Of a DNA stretch of 64,000 bases, positions 45,308 to 54,213 are shown one piece after another. Where the stretch lies: positions 1,674,001 to 1,738,000 of the forward strand of contig NZ_MASW01000002.1 in the NCBI RefSeq assembly GCF_003202285.1, given 5' to 3'. The notes beneath the pieces are model-generated. The model was not told the origin of the DNA. It was given only the letters and a program-made list of their open reading frames with translations, and did no database searches. Made by a program: the position numbers and the translations under genes. This DNA comes from Prauserella muralis (lineage in GTDB: Bacteria > Actinomycetota > Actinomycetes > Mycobacteriales > Pseudonocardiaceae). Positions within the stretch are counted from its first letter, which is position 1. Each line of letters starts with the position of its first letter.

Positions 45308-45848
45308 CGAGCCAGCGGCCGTCCGGCTGACGGGCGAGCACGACAAACGTCGTTCGCCGGTCGATAGCCGGCGCCGACCATTGGGCCTCGTAGGCGATTC
45401 GCTGTCTTGCCTGGTCCGAGCCGACCACCCGAAGTCGGTCGACGGTGGCGGTGGTTGCCTGACCCGCGGGCGGCGGATCGACGACGACCAGGCCACGCGG
45501 GTTGGCCGGGTTGTCCGGAGCGAGGTAGGGCAGTACGCGCCGGTTGGTTCGGCCGCGATCGGTGCCGCGCAGGGAATGCGCGGCCACGAGGTACGCGCGA
45601 GCCACCTCAGCCGGACGGCGAAAGTCGAGTCCCAATGGGACGCTGCTGACGGAGTCTCCCGGTCGTTCGGGAGGCGGAGAGGCGGCCGACCGCGCCTCCG
45701 GGCCGATCGGCTGCTCGGCCGGTGACGCCGTCGACGATGGGGGCGTCTCTCCTGGCGGCGCATCGGCGTTCGACGCCGCCAGCCAGATCACGCCGAGCGC
45801 GCCTGCCAATGCAGCCGCCGTGGCGATCCTCCGCGCATCCCACACCAC
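45270..45848 (-). CDS. Exported protein next to the transglycosylase, unknown
   Basis: About 192 residues: N-terminal membrane helix or signal segment, Pro/Ser-rich linker, then a compact alpha/beta domain (residues 75-190) with ARAYLVAAHSLRGTDRGRTNRR and TTFVVLARQPDGRWLVTQE, resembling the NTF2-like extracytoplasmic domains of actinobacterial conjugation or secretion proteins. Directly downstream of the transglycosylase gene. Its 3' end overlaps lgt by 38 bp. Family uncertain. Confidence 0.65.
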   Translation of the reverse strand: MVWDARRIATAAALAGALGVIWLAASNADAPPGETPPSSTASPAEQPIGPEARSAASPPPERPGDSVSSVPLGLDFRRPAEVARAYLVAAHSLRGTDRGRTNRRVLPYLAPDNPANPRGLVVVDPPPAGQATTATVDRLRVVGSDQARQRIAYEAQWSAPAIDRRTTFVVLARQPDGRWLVTQESTRLQPGD

Positions 45849-45850
45849 GG

Positions 45851-47017
45851 CTATTCCCTGAAACTGACGTGAATATGGTCATAGTGGCCGCCGGTCGGGT
45901 CGGCCACGTCGTAGACACCACCGCCGGTGTAGGGCTCACCCCACCCGCCCTGGTCGCCGGTGCTCGGATCCCAGTATCGCCCCTGCCAGATCACGTACTT
46001 CACGCGCAGGGCTTCCGCATTGACGCGGAGCCAGGCCGCCATCCGCCAGCCGGCTCTCAACGGTTCGCCGGCCGGGAAGATGCCCGCCCGATCCGGAAAG
46101 ATGTCGCAGCCCTTGCCTTGGGGGTGGTCGCTGGTCGGATTCCACGGGCGCGGCGCGAAACATCCGGCCGAACGAACCTCCGAGCCGAAAGCCCGTTGCA
46201 CCTCGCTGATCCCGTTGGCGGTCGCGGCCGTGACACAGCCTGCCGTTGTCGGATCCGGAACCGTGCATCCCGTTGGCCCGCCGGTGTATGCGTTCGCGGA
46301 CGCGAGCTGGCCGACGTCGATGCCCGGGGGCAGCATCCCCGGCGGGCCGGTTTCGCCTGGTGTCGCCGACCAGTCGCGTTCGTAGCGGCGAATGTTGTCG
46401 AGATACCGGCGGACAAGCGACGCGCATCGCGCGTCACAGCCGGCTTCGCCGGCTTGGGGAATCCCGGTGCGGCTGCCGGTGACCCGGCTGCACCCGGCGA
46501 TGTGGCAGACGCTCACGGCGTCCATCGGGGCGACGGACTTGCCCGTCTCCTTGAGGTGCGGCGTGATCGCCCGCAGGTTGCCGCACAGGAAGTCGATGCC
46601 GAGTGTCAAGTGTGTGCTGGGGTCGCTGATATCGGCGGTGGGAGGGGGTGGTGTACTGGTCCACGGCCGGCCGCCCAGGGCAATCCAGTTGGCCTGATTG
46701 ATCTGCAGCAGTCCTGCCGCGCCGCCGTTGACGTCCTCGCTCCACGCCCGCGGGTCCCAGCCAGACTCGGCCTGAACTTCGGCCAGGACTCTGAGCACGC
46801 TCAATTCAGGACATGTCTCGCTGATCCGCGTGGCCACCAGCGGTAGCATGCTCTGCGCCAGTGGCGGCAGTTTGGCCGTCGCCACTCCCGCTCGCGCGGG
46901 AGCGGGTTGTTCGCCGGCCGATCGCGCCGCGGTGACCACCGCGACGAAGACGACCGGGACCACCATCACGACGGCGCCGAGCAGGCCAAGCAGCAGCACG
47001 ACATGCCGCGCACGCAT
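45851..47017 (-). CDS. Lytic transglycosylase (SLT) protein with a second C-terminal domain
   Basis: About 388 residues: signal-anchor helix, then a lysozyme-like SLT domain (VLAEVQAESGWDPRAWS with catalytic Glu; GAAGLLQINQANW), a linker, and a C-terminal domain containing SDHPQGKGCDIFP and GHYDHIHVSF, the metal-ligand pattern of M15-like/VanY-type peptidases. So it may cut both glycan and peptide. The frame is open to 47128; the ATG at 47017 has GGGAGGG upstream. An exact operator dyad lies 116 bp upstream of it. Confidence 0.85.
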   Translation of the reverse strand: MRARHVVLLLGLLGAVVMVVPVVFVAVVTAARSAGEQPAPARAGVATAKLPPLAQSMLPLVATRISETCPELSVLRVLAEVQAESGWDPRAWSEDVNGGAAGLLQINQANWIALGGRPWTSTPPPPTADISDPSTHLTLGIDFLCGNLRAITPHLKETGKSVAPMDAVSVCHIAGCSRVTGSRTGIPQAGEAGCDARCASLVRRYLDNIRRYERDWSATPGETGPPGMLPPGIDVGQLASANAYTGGPTGCTVPDPTTAGCVTAATANGISEVQRAFGSEVRSAGCFAPRPWNPTSDHPQGKGCDIFPDRAGIFPAGEPLRAGWRMAAWLRVNAEALRVKYVIWQGRYWDPSTGDQGGWGEPYTGGGVYDVADPTGGHYDHIHVSFRE

Positions 47018-47133
47018 CGACCCTCCCGTACCGTTCGCGGGTGGCGTACCCGGCATATGCAAGCTGCCCGCGGCGACCGTACGGTCGGAGCGCTCCGCCC
47101 GGAGGCTCGGCTGCCGCGCCGTGTTCACCCGAA

Positions 47134-47150
47134 TACTAGATGTAGTAGTA
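47134..47150. promoter_or_regulatory. Exact TACTA-N7-TAGTA operator before the transglycosylase gene
   Basis: Both halves exact; 116 bp upstream of the minus-strand start at 47017. Confidence 0.75.
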
Positions 47151-47225
47151 GGTGGGTGGCAACCGTCCGGCCGCAGGTACCGGCCGTCCCGCCCGGGACT
47201 CCCGGGCTCATCGACGACTCGAGAT

Positions 47226-48350
47226 TTAAGGCGATTCGAGCCCGGTGTTCGTCGGGGCGGCCCAGCGCTGTTCGATGCGTGCGAATCGCCACACGGCCAG
47301 GGCGATGAGCCAGGTGACCACGAAGACCGCCACGACGATGTAGCCGACGCTGTCGAGGCCGATCCCGGCGATCCAGGCGAGCGGGCCCGACGTGATGTCG
47401 AGCTTGGTCGCGAGCAGTCCCAACAACTCGATCAAGCCGATCACGAGAGCGACACCGACGGAGAGGGCCGTCACCGTGAGGTTGTAGAAGACCTTACGGA
47501 TCGGCCGGAGGAACGCCCACCGGTAAGCGGCGGACATGAACACGCCGTCGGCGGCGTCGAACAGGCTCATGCCGGCGGCGAACAGCACCGGCAGCGTAAG
47601 GATGGCGTACCAGGGCAGGGTGAACGCGGCGGCGCCGGCTGCGAGCACGAGCAATGAGACCTCGGTCGCGGTGTCGAAGCCAAGCCCGAACAACAGTCCG
47701 ACTGGGTACATGTGCCAGGGTTTGCGGACCACCCGCATGACGCGGCCGAGAATGCGGGCCAGGAAACCGCGCTCGTCCAGCCGCCGTTCCAGCTCGTCCT
47801 CGTCGAGCTCCCCCGTGCGCATGCGCCGGAATATCCGGGTGATTCCGATCAACGCGCCCAGGTTGAGCAGCCCGATGAAGATGAGGAAGGTTCCCGAGAC
47901 GAGGGTGCCGATCAGCCCGGCGACCTGCTGGAGTTGTGACGCGTCGTTGCCGACCTGGCTGGTGAGGCTGCGCATGCCCAGGGCCACGAGCACGCACAAC
48001 CCGAACACAATGGTCGAATGGCCGAGGGAGAACCAGAACCCCACCGAGCGGGCGCGCGTTCCCTCCCCGACGAGCTTGCGGGTCGTGTTGTCGATCGCCG
48101 CGATGTGGTCGGCGTCGAACGCATGGCGCACTCCGAGCAGATATGCCGTCACGCCGAGGCCGATACCGAATGATCCAGCGATGCCGAGGTTGTAGTTGTG
48201 GGGCGCGACGACCAGCACCAACAGACCCCAGCCCACGACATGGAGGAACAGGACGAAGGCGGCCATCCCGGCAGCCGAGACCCAGTCACCGCGGTCCCAG
48301 CGGCGGGCCGGGACAGAAATGGCTGGCGCGATGACGTCTCCCATGCGCAC
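47226..48350 (-). CDS. NiCoT-family nickel/cobalt transporter
   Basis: About 374 residues, eight helices, with the family signature GVRHAFDADHIAAIDN in helix 2 and SLGHSTIVF and GLGFDTATE in later helices. Transports Ni2+ and/or Co2+ across the membrane; uptake is usual for this family. A weak operator dyad ends 8 bp before the start codon. Confidence 0.92.
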   Translation of the reverse strand: MRMGDVIAPAISVPARRWDRGDWVSAAGMAAFVLFLHVVGWGLLVLVVAPHNYNLGIAGSFGIGLGVTAYLLGVRHAFDADHIAAIDNTTRKLVGEGTRARSVGFWFSLGHSTIVFGLCVLVALGMRSLTSQVGNDASQLQQVAGLIGTLVSGTFLIFIGLLNLGALIGITRIFRRMRTGELDEDELERRLDERGFLARILGRVMRVVRKPWHMYPVGLLFGLGFDTATEVSLLVLAAGAAAFTLPWYAILTLPVLFAAGMSLFDAADGVFMSAAYRWAFLRPIRKVFYNLTVTALSVGVALVIGLIELLGLLATKLDITSGPLAWIAGIGLDSVGYIVVAVFVVTWLIALAVWRFARIEQRWAAPTNTGLESP

Positions 48351-48357
48351 GATGATG

Positions 48358-48374
48358 CACTATGCCGGTTCGTA
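48358..48374. promoter_or_regulatory. Degenerate TACTA-N7-TAGTA operator before the NiCoT gene
   Basis: CACTA-N7-TCGTA, two mismatches, correct spacing, 7 bp upstream of the minus-strand start. Confidence 0.5.
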
Positions 48375-48558
48375 TGAACAGATGTGCAGGTGTCGTGCTG
48401 GGCACCTTACGTGGTGAGCCGGTCGAGCAGGGACGAGCCTTCCAGCCGGTAGGGTTCTCCGAGTACGGCGCCGCTGTGGCCAGGCCGTTGGCCAGCGCCA
48501 GTGCAAGGAGGACCTGGCGTTGGCCGAGACGGCCGAGTTCCTCGTCGCACCGTGTGGA

Positions 48559-49191
48559 TCATCCGCGTTTCACCCCCGCCTCGATCTTGCGGCGCAGGTA
48601 ACCTACATATACGTCGAGGGTGTTCGAGCCGCCCGAGTCCTCGAAGCCCCACACGCGCTCCCAGATCACGTCGCGGGTCAACACCACGTCGGCGTTGCGC
48701 ATCAACAGCTCCAGCAATGCGAACTCGGTCCGGGTCAACTCCACGGCAGGGTCGCCGCGCACCACCTGCCGAGTCCGCGAGTTCAGCTTGAGATCAGCAA
48801 CCCGTAGGGCGCCCTCATGATCGGGGTAGCTGCGCCGCAGCAGCGCTTTCACGCGAGCGAGCAACTCCTCGAGGGCGAACGGCTTTGTCAGGTAGTCGTC
48901 GGCGCCGGCCTCCAAACCGGCCACCCGGTCGGACACCGCATCGCGGGCCGTCAGCATGAGAATGGGCGTCCGGTCCCCGCTCTCCCGCAGCCGACGACAC
49001 ACGGTGATCCCGTCCAGCACAGGCATGAGCACGTCCAAGACCACCAGATCCACCCTCGGACCGGCAAGATTAGTGAGCGCGTCCGCACCGTCACTGGCAA
49101 CCTCGACGTCGTAGCCCTCGAGCCGCAGAGCTCGGCGGACCGCGCCGCGCAGCGCCTCGTCATCGTCGACCACGACTACCCGTGCTGGCAC
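48559..49191 (-). CDS. OmpR-family response regulator, C-terminus truncated by a frameshift
   Basis: About 210 residues: receiver domain with VVDDDEAL, phosphoacceptor D in VVLDVLMPVLDG and KPF; winged-helix output domain ending YVGYLRRKIEAGVKRG. The family normally continues with a wing strand (LIHTVRGVGY). That motif is found in the next frame as MIHTVRRG, so a small indel cuts the wing. No histidine kinase follows. GTG start at 49191 chosen for the normal N-terminus. DNA binding may be impaired. Confidence 0.8.
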   Translation of the reverse strand: MPARVVVVDDDEALRGAVRRALRLEGYDVEVASDGADALTNLAGPRVDLVVLDVLMPVLDGITVCRRLRESGDRTPILMLTARDAVSDRVAGLEAGADDYLTKPFALEELLARVKALLRRSYPDHEGALRVADLKLNSRTRQVVRGDPAVELTRTEFALLELLMRNADVVLTRDVIWERVWGFEDSGGSNTLDVYVGYLRRKIEAGVKRG

Positions 49192-49291
49192 CGATGAGCA
49201 ACTCCCCGCCAAGCTCGTCTCGAGCCTTGATTGGACCGCACCGCCATGAGCCCACGGTGAGACGACATTAAGAGAATCGTGAGAAACGGCG

Positions 49292-49825
49292 CTACCGCAC
49301 TGGCACCTGACGCCGCTCGCGTTGCTGACGCCGCTGCTCCTGTTGCCGACGCCACCCATAGCGGGTCACGCCTCGCGGCTTGTGCACCGAGAGGATCAGG
49401 ACGAGGAGCAGCACCACGGAGCCGCCGATGGAGTGCAGCAGGGTGCCAGGCAGTTGGCGAGGATCGGCGCCGGACGCCGCGGCCCGCGCCAGGTAGCTCA
49501 CGGTCGATGCCTCGATCAGCAGCACGATCGCGGCAAAGACGGTGAGCAGGAGTTTGACCAGGACCCAGTAGTGCCGGAACAGGCCCCACGGGGTGCCCAG
49601 CGAGTTGACGATTCCGATGAGCGCGGAGGCGAGGGCCAGCGGGACGATGACGTAGGTGACTATCACGCCCATGGCGAGATATGCGGCGCGCACTGTCTGC
49701 ACATCCTGGCTGGCCGTGGCGGTGATGTCGAGGGCGAGGTAGGCCACGACCGCGCCCAGCCAACCGACCGACGTGGTGATATGCGTGGTGAGTAAGACCT
49801 TACGCAGCCCAGGTGACATCGTCAT
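49292..49825 (-). CDS. Four-helix membrane protein (DUF2269/CopD-like)
   Basis: About 177 residues with four hydrophobic helices (KVLLTTHITTSVGWLGAVV start, His near residue 15) and a basic Gln/Arg tail. The layout resembles DUF2269 and the CopD membrane family, where conserved His in the first helix binds metal or haem. Overlaps the upstream small gene by ATGA. Confidence 0.7.
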   Translation of the reverse strand: MTMSPGLRKVLLTTHITTSVGWLGAVVAYLALDITATASQDVQTVRAAYLAMGVIVTYVIVPLALASALIGIVNSLGTPWGLFRHYWVLVKLLLTVFAAIVLLIEASTVSYLARAAASGADPRQLPGTLLHSIGGSVVLLLVLILSVHKPRGVTRYGWRRQQEQRRQQRERRQVPVR

Positions 49826-50085
49826 CCGCGGCCACCGGACGGCGTCTGGACCGCTATGACGCTCGCCGACGGTGTCTCGCCCGCGCCGAGGTGGCGGCCT
49901 GGGCCGTGATTGCCACCGAGGCCGGTGAGCTTCACGATGACGACAAGCAGGACCAGGATACCGACAACGATCGCCGCCACCTTCACCCAGCGCGGCACCT
50001 TGGGTGGCGCGCTGGGGATCGAAGGACGAGCGGACCCCATGTCGGTGTCATCACTGGTGGCGGGATCAGGCGGCACGTTGGCCAC
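49822..50085 (-). CDS. Single-pass membrane protein
   Basis: About 87 residues: Pro/Ser/Asp-rich N-terminus, one membrane helix (about 35-54), Gly/Ser-rich outside tail. First gene of a two-gene operon with the four-helix protein, divergent from tetR, so the TetR-type palindrome may control it. Confidence 0.65.
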   Translation of the reverse strand: MANVPPDPATSDDTDMGSARPSIPSAPPKVPRWVKVAAIVVGILVLLVVIVKLTGLGGNHGPGRHLGAGETPSASVIAVQTPSGGRG

Positions 50086-50127
50086 GGGAACCTCCTCATC
50101 CGCTCGGAGCGGTGGCAGTTTATCGAT

Positions 50128-50155
50128 ACACTATGTCGATGTCGAGCTATAGTGT
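50128..50155. promoter_or_regulatory. TetR-type palindrome
   Basis: ACACTAT-N14-ATAGTGT, 28 bp, in the divergent region before the TetR gene and the 49822-50085 gene. The 14-bp centre sets it apart from the 7-bp-centred dyads. Confidence 0.6.
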
Positions 50156-50185
50156 CACGAAATCGTCGTCATGTATATTGCGAGA

Positions 50186-50770
50186 GTGCCCAGGCTCTGG
50201 AACGAGACGATCGAGTCGCACCGTCAAACGGTCCGTGAGGCGATCTTGGATGCCACCGCGGAACTGGTGAGCGAGCACGGGCTGCTGTCGGTGACGATGT
50301 CGCAAATCGCTGAGAAAACGGGCATCGGGCGGGCGACGCTGTACAAGTACTTCCCTGATGTTGAAGCGATCCTGTTCGCCTGGCACGAACGGCAGATCGC
50401 AGGTCACCTCCAGCAGTTGGCTGAACTTCGAGACCAGGACGGTGCTCCTGGGGAGCGGCTGCAAGCCGTGCTGGAGGCCTATGCGCGTATCGCCCGCGAC
50501 CGCTTCTCCCACGATCACGCCGGCCTCGAACTCGCCGCGATGCTGCACAAAGGGGCTCACGTTGCTCAGGCAGAGCAGCATGTCCATCACTTGTTCAAGG
50601 AATTGCTGACCGAAGTCGCAGAGGCCGGCGGCGTACGGGACGACGTCGATTCCCACGAGCTCGCCACGTACTGCCTGCACGCACTCGGCGCGGCCAGGAG
50701 CCTGCACTCCGAGTCCGCGGTCCGCCGGCTCGTCACGGTCACCATCGCGGGGCTACGCCCACCGCAGTGA
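50186..50770 (+). CDS. TetR-family repressor
   Basis: About 194 residues: N-terminal helix-turn-helix (AILDATAELVSEHGLLSVTMSQIAEKTGIGRATLYKYFPD) and a helical ligand domain. An ATG at 50171 is also possible; the GTG at 50186 gives the usual short lead. A 28-bp palindrome lies upstream, suggesting autoregulation together with the divergent membrane protein operon. Ligand unknown. Confidence 0.9.
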   Translation: MPRLWNETIESHRQTVREAILDATAELVSEHGLLSVTMSQIAEKTGIGRATLYKYFPDVEAILFAWHERQIAGHLQQLAELRDQDGAPGERLQAVLEAYARIARDRFSHDHAGLELAAMLHKGAHVAQAEQHVHHLFKELLTEVAEAGGVRDDVDSHELATYCLHALGAARSLHSESAVRRLVTVTIAGLRPPQ

Positions 50771-50973
50771 GTCCTGCGCGCGCCAGTAGAAAAGCGGCAG
50801 CACCCGCGCGAGCCAGGACTCGGTAAGGTTCTCGAACGCGTCGATTACTATCGGTGACTCTCGCTCGGCTGTCCGAGCGGAATCGTGGCGGCTGAATAGG
50901 TGGTCAGCGACGAGCGGCGTCGAGACCCGGGGCGTCTTCTGGCCACAGTGGTAGCCGTGAGGTGACGGCTTGG

Positions 50974-52584
50974 ATGAGAATCACGCTGTATCTACTGCGC
51001 GAGGGCGTGGCACTGGACAAGACGGTGTTGCGTGGGCGCGACCTGTTCCGGGAGGTGCCGCTCCAGCCGCCGGAGACAGCCGATATGGCATGGCGGTTGT
51101 TCATCCGAACGCCGCCGGAGCGCGAGGCGCGCTGGGTGAACTATGTCCGCCCGATCTTCGCCGATGCGGAAGCCGAGTCCGAGAGCCGGATTTCGAGCAA
51201 AAGCTCGGGTGCTGTACTGCTGGTGCACGTCCACCAACGCGTCTTCGCGATCACGTTCGGCACCGGCTTCCACGCCCTCGATCAGGGGACGGTCGAACTC
51301 GACTTCGGCCTGCGGGTAGCCGCGAACTGCGTCGATCCGGACAAGATCACGATGGCGGATGCTCGTGGGCTGGGCAAGGGGCGCCGTAACGCCACCAGTC
51401 GTCTCCCGGTACCCAACGAGGTGTTCGCGCTCGGATTGCTCACCGACGAGGAGTGGATCCGCAAGTTCGGCGGGGATGTCACAGTCACCGGATTCGCCAA
51501 GAGCGCCCGTGGCGCCGACTCACTCCAGCTGAGCATCGATGACTTCGACCTCACCAAGCTCGGGCCGAAGCTGCGCCAGGTTCTCGACCTTTACCAGTCC
51601 ACCAGTTATCGCGAGAACTTTCCGTTTCTGGATTACTTCCGGCGCGAAACCGACAAAACACTCATTGAGCACCTGGATCGGCTGGCCGGCGAGGCGGTGC
51701 GCCGGCGCGATCGTGATGTCGGTTTCGCGATGCCCGATGAGTTCGACCTGCTGGCCGACGCCTACCGGCTGTCACGGCGCCGAGAGCAAGCCTGGCTGAC
51801 CGAGCTGCGCACCGAAGATGTCTACGACGCCATTGACCAAGTCAAAGGATGGAACAAGCCGCTGGCATCGGTCAAAGTGGAGCCTTTCGACCTCTCCGAA
51901 CATGTGGTGGGTGACCGTAAGCCGCTCCGGTCATATGCCGTGGTCAGTGTTCCGTATCAGGTCGGTGACGAGACTCGCCACTACACTTTGACGGCCGGGG
52001 CATGGTTTCGGATCGACCAGGAGTACGTCGAGCTCGTCGATCGTTACTTGCGTGACTTCGTAGATCTCTGGCCGGAGGATCAGCGCCTGCCGGCCTGGAA
52101 CGACTCCTACCTCAAGGCCCACGTCGAGGGCCGCTACGGGGAGGAGCGCTACAACCGGTGGGTCGCGCGGGAACGCCGGTATGTCTTGCTGGACCGCGAT
52201 CTCTACCGAGGCCGTGCTGGTGAGCGGGTCGAAATCTGCGACCTGCTCACGAAGGACAAACAACTGATCTGCGTCAAGCGCATGGACGGCTCGGACAAGA
52301 TGAGCCACCTCTTCCAGCAAGGATCCGTTTCCGCCCGCATGCTCATGACCAACCAGACCTACCGCGACAAACTAATGGACAGGCTTCGTCAGCTCGATCC
52401 AGCTGCCGCGTTCGGCGAAGCCTCACAGTGGACGGTGGTCTTCGCCATCGCCACGAGTAAGCCAGGCGATCTCAAGGACATCATGTACTTCTTTTCGCGG
52501 GCGGCCCTGAAAATGCATGCCGAGGCCATCAAGAGCTGCGGCTTCAAGGTCTCGCTGGCCAAGATCGACAAGCTACCGGCGTAG
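50974..52584 (+). CDS. TIGR04141/DUF6119 sporadically distributed protein
   Basis: About 536 residues, soluble. Recognisable blocks are MRITLYLLREG, VFAITFGTGFHALDQG, FGLRVAANCVDPDKI, and late YNRWVARERRYVLLDRDLY, KQLICVKRMDGSDKMSHLFQQGSVSA and WTVVFAIATSKPGDLKDIMYFFSRAAL. These match the TIGR04141 family, which occurs patchily, often near defence or mobile genes; the mechanism is unknown to me. Single gene with its own promoter region (50771-50973, no dyad). Looks like unrelated cargo in a metal island. Confidence 0.85.
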   Translation: MRITLYLLREGVALDKTVLRGRDLFREVPLQPPETADMAWRLFIRTPPEREARWVNYVRPIFADAEAESESRISSKSSGAVLLVHVHQRVFAITFGTGFHALDQGTVELDFGLRVAANCVDPDKITMADARGLGKGRRNATSRLPVPNEVFALGLLTDEEWIRKFGGDVTVTGFAKSARGADSLQLSIDDFDLTKLGPKLRQVLDLYQSTSYRENFPFLDYFRRETDKTLIEHLDRLAGEAVRRRDRDVGFAMPDEFDLLADAYRLSRRREQAWLTELRTEDVYDAIDQVKGWNKPLASVKVEPFDLSEHVVGDRKPLRSYAVVSVPYQVGDETRHYTLTAGAWFRIDQEYVELVDRYLRDFVDLWPEDQRLPAWNDSYLKAHVEGRYGEERYNRWVARERRYVLLDRDLYRGRAGERVEICDLLTKDKQLICVKRMDGSDKMSHLFQQGSVSARMLMTNQTYRDKLMDRLRQLDPAAAFGEASQWTVVFAIATSKPGDLKDIMYFFSRAALKMHAEAIKSCGFKVSLAKIDKLPA

Positions 52585-52609
52585 CGTCGTGACACTGGCG
52601 CCGGCCGCG

Positions 52610-54160
52610 CTACTCGACGTAGGACACGACGGTCATCATCCCGGCTTCGCTGTGATAGATGTTGTGGCAGTGGGTCAGCCACTGTCCGGGGTTGTTGGCG
52701 TCGAAGTCGACGTCCAGCGTGGTGCCGGGCACGGTCATCGCGGTGTCCTTGCGGGCTCCGCGACCGTTCTTCCCGAGTATCTGGAACGTATGGCCGTGCA
52801 CGTGCATGGGGTGGAACATCGTCGACTTGTTCTCGAATCGAAGGCGTACTCGCTGTCCTGTCCGGATCGGCAGGCCGTCGCCCGGGTCGTAGGTCTTGCC
52901 GTTGATGGTCCAGTCGTATTTGGCGCCGGGGCCTTCGAGTACGAGGGTGTGGGTGACGTCCGGTGCTTTCTCCCGGAGCGTGACCTCGTCGGCGGCCTTC
53001 AGGTTGCTCGCCGTGAGCACGGGCAGAGCCGCGACTTGCGAAGCGGCGGTGTCACCGGCCGCCGGATCGCCGGGGCGGCCGCTCTGGAGCAGGACCTGGG
53101 CGTAGGTGTCGCGCCCTTCGGCCAAGGCCAGGACGGGGACGGTGGAGTTCGGAACGGTGATGATCGCGTCGAGCCGTTCGCCCATGCCGAGGAGCACGAC
53201 GTCGGCCCGCTGAGGCACGACGGGGAAGCCGTCGGTGTGCGTGATGGTCATGGGCACACCAGGAACGCCGACCCGGAAAGCGGTGTCCGCCGCGGCGTTG
53301 ATCAGACGCAGCCGGATACGCTGGCCAGGCCTGGCCCGAAACGTCCGTGGGGCGGCGGAGATGCGGCCGTTGGCGAGCACGTACCGGTAGGTGACGTCGC
53401 CGGCGTCGCCGCCGAGCAGCTCGGACTGCGGCATCCCGCCCATGCCTGGCATGTCGCCGTGGTCCATGCCGGGCATGGAGGAGTCGCCGGACTCACCCAT
53501 CATCATGCCGTTCTTCTTGAGCCCGGCCAGCACGGTGTCCGGATCGCGGCCGTCGATGCCGTCCAGCCAGTCATCGAGCACAATGACCAGCTCGGTGTCG
53601 TAGTCGGAACCGTCGGCCGGGTCCTCGACGATGAGCGGTGTGTACAGGCCGCGGTCCAGTTGCGTGCCGACGTGCGGGTGGAACCAATAGGTGCCCGCAT
53701 CGGGCGCCACGAACTCGTAGGAGAACGAAGTCCCGGCCTTGATCTCGGGCTGAGTGAGCACCGGCACGCCGTCCATGTCGTTGCGCAGCGCGAGGCCGTG
53801 CCAATGAACGGTCGTCGGCTGGGGCAGCTTGTTCGACAGTTCGGCGTTCAGCACGTCACCGCGTGTGATCCGGATCTCCTTACCGGGCACCTCACCGCCG
53901 TAGGTCCAGGTCTTCACTTGGATGCCGCCGAGATCGATCTCACTGACGTCAGCTTCGAGCGACACCGACGTCGACCGGGTGCTCGCGGTGCGGCGATTTC
54001 GTTCCGTGGCCGCGACCTGCGGCGACTTCGGCCCGATCCTGGTGGGTGCGGGAGGACTGGCGTTTCCGGATGTGCAGGCGGCCAGGCCGGCGGCGGTCGT
54101 CACCCCCGCTCCCAGGATTAAGAAGCCACGGCGGCTGATGCGGCGAAACGGTGCGGTCAT
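52610..54160 (-). CDS. Multicopper oxidase, exported, second copy
   Basis: About 516 residues, related to the copy at 18260 but clearly distinct. Twin-arginine motif RRISRRGFLILG and lipobox LAAC. Copper ligands: HWHG, WFHPHVG, MFHPMHVHGHTF and HCHNIYHSEAGM (C498, axial M508). The Met-rich insert is MMMGESGDSSMPGMDHGDMPGMGGM. It lies 54 bp downstream of ctaD on the same strand with no operator between, so it is probably transcribed from the ctaD promoter. Confidence 0.93.
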   Translation of the reverse strand: MTAPFRRISRRGFLILGAGVTTAAGLAACTSGNASPPAPTRIGPKSPQVAATERNRRTASTRSTSVSLEADVSEIDLGGIQVKTWTYGGEVPGKEIRITRGDVLNAELSNKLPQPTTVHWHGLALRNDMDGVPVLTQPEIKAGTSFSYEFVAPDAGTYWFHPHVGTQLDRGLYTPLIVEDPADGSDYDTELVIVLDDWLDGIDGRDPDTVLAGLKKNGMMMGESGDSSMPGMDHGDMPGMGGMPQSELLGGDAGDVTYRYVLANGRISAAPRTFRARPGQRIRLRLINAAADTAFRVGVPGVPMTITHTDGFPVVPQRADVVLLGMGERLDAIITVPNSTVPVLALAEGRDTYAQVLLQSGRPGDPAAGDTAASQVAALPVLTASNLKAADEVTLREKAPDVTHTLVLEGPGAKYDWTINGKTYDPGDGLPIRTGQRVRLRFENKSTMFHPMHVHGHTFQILGKNGRGARKDTAMTVPGTTLDVDFDANNPGQWLTHCHNIYHSEAGMMTVVSYVE

Positions 54161-54213
54161 GTGTCCCTCGTGCGGATCGGTAGTGGACCGGTTGCGATGA
54201 TCGTTCCCGAGCG

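Noticed and set aside
50128-50155. Palindrome with CACTAT/ATAGTG halves considered as another BlaI-type dyad
   Set aside because: Centre is 14 bp instead of 7, and it adjoins tetR; better read as a TetR-type site.
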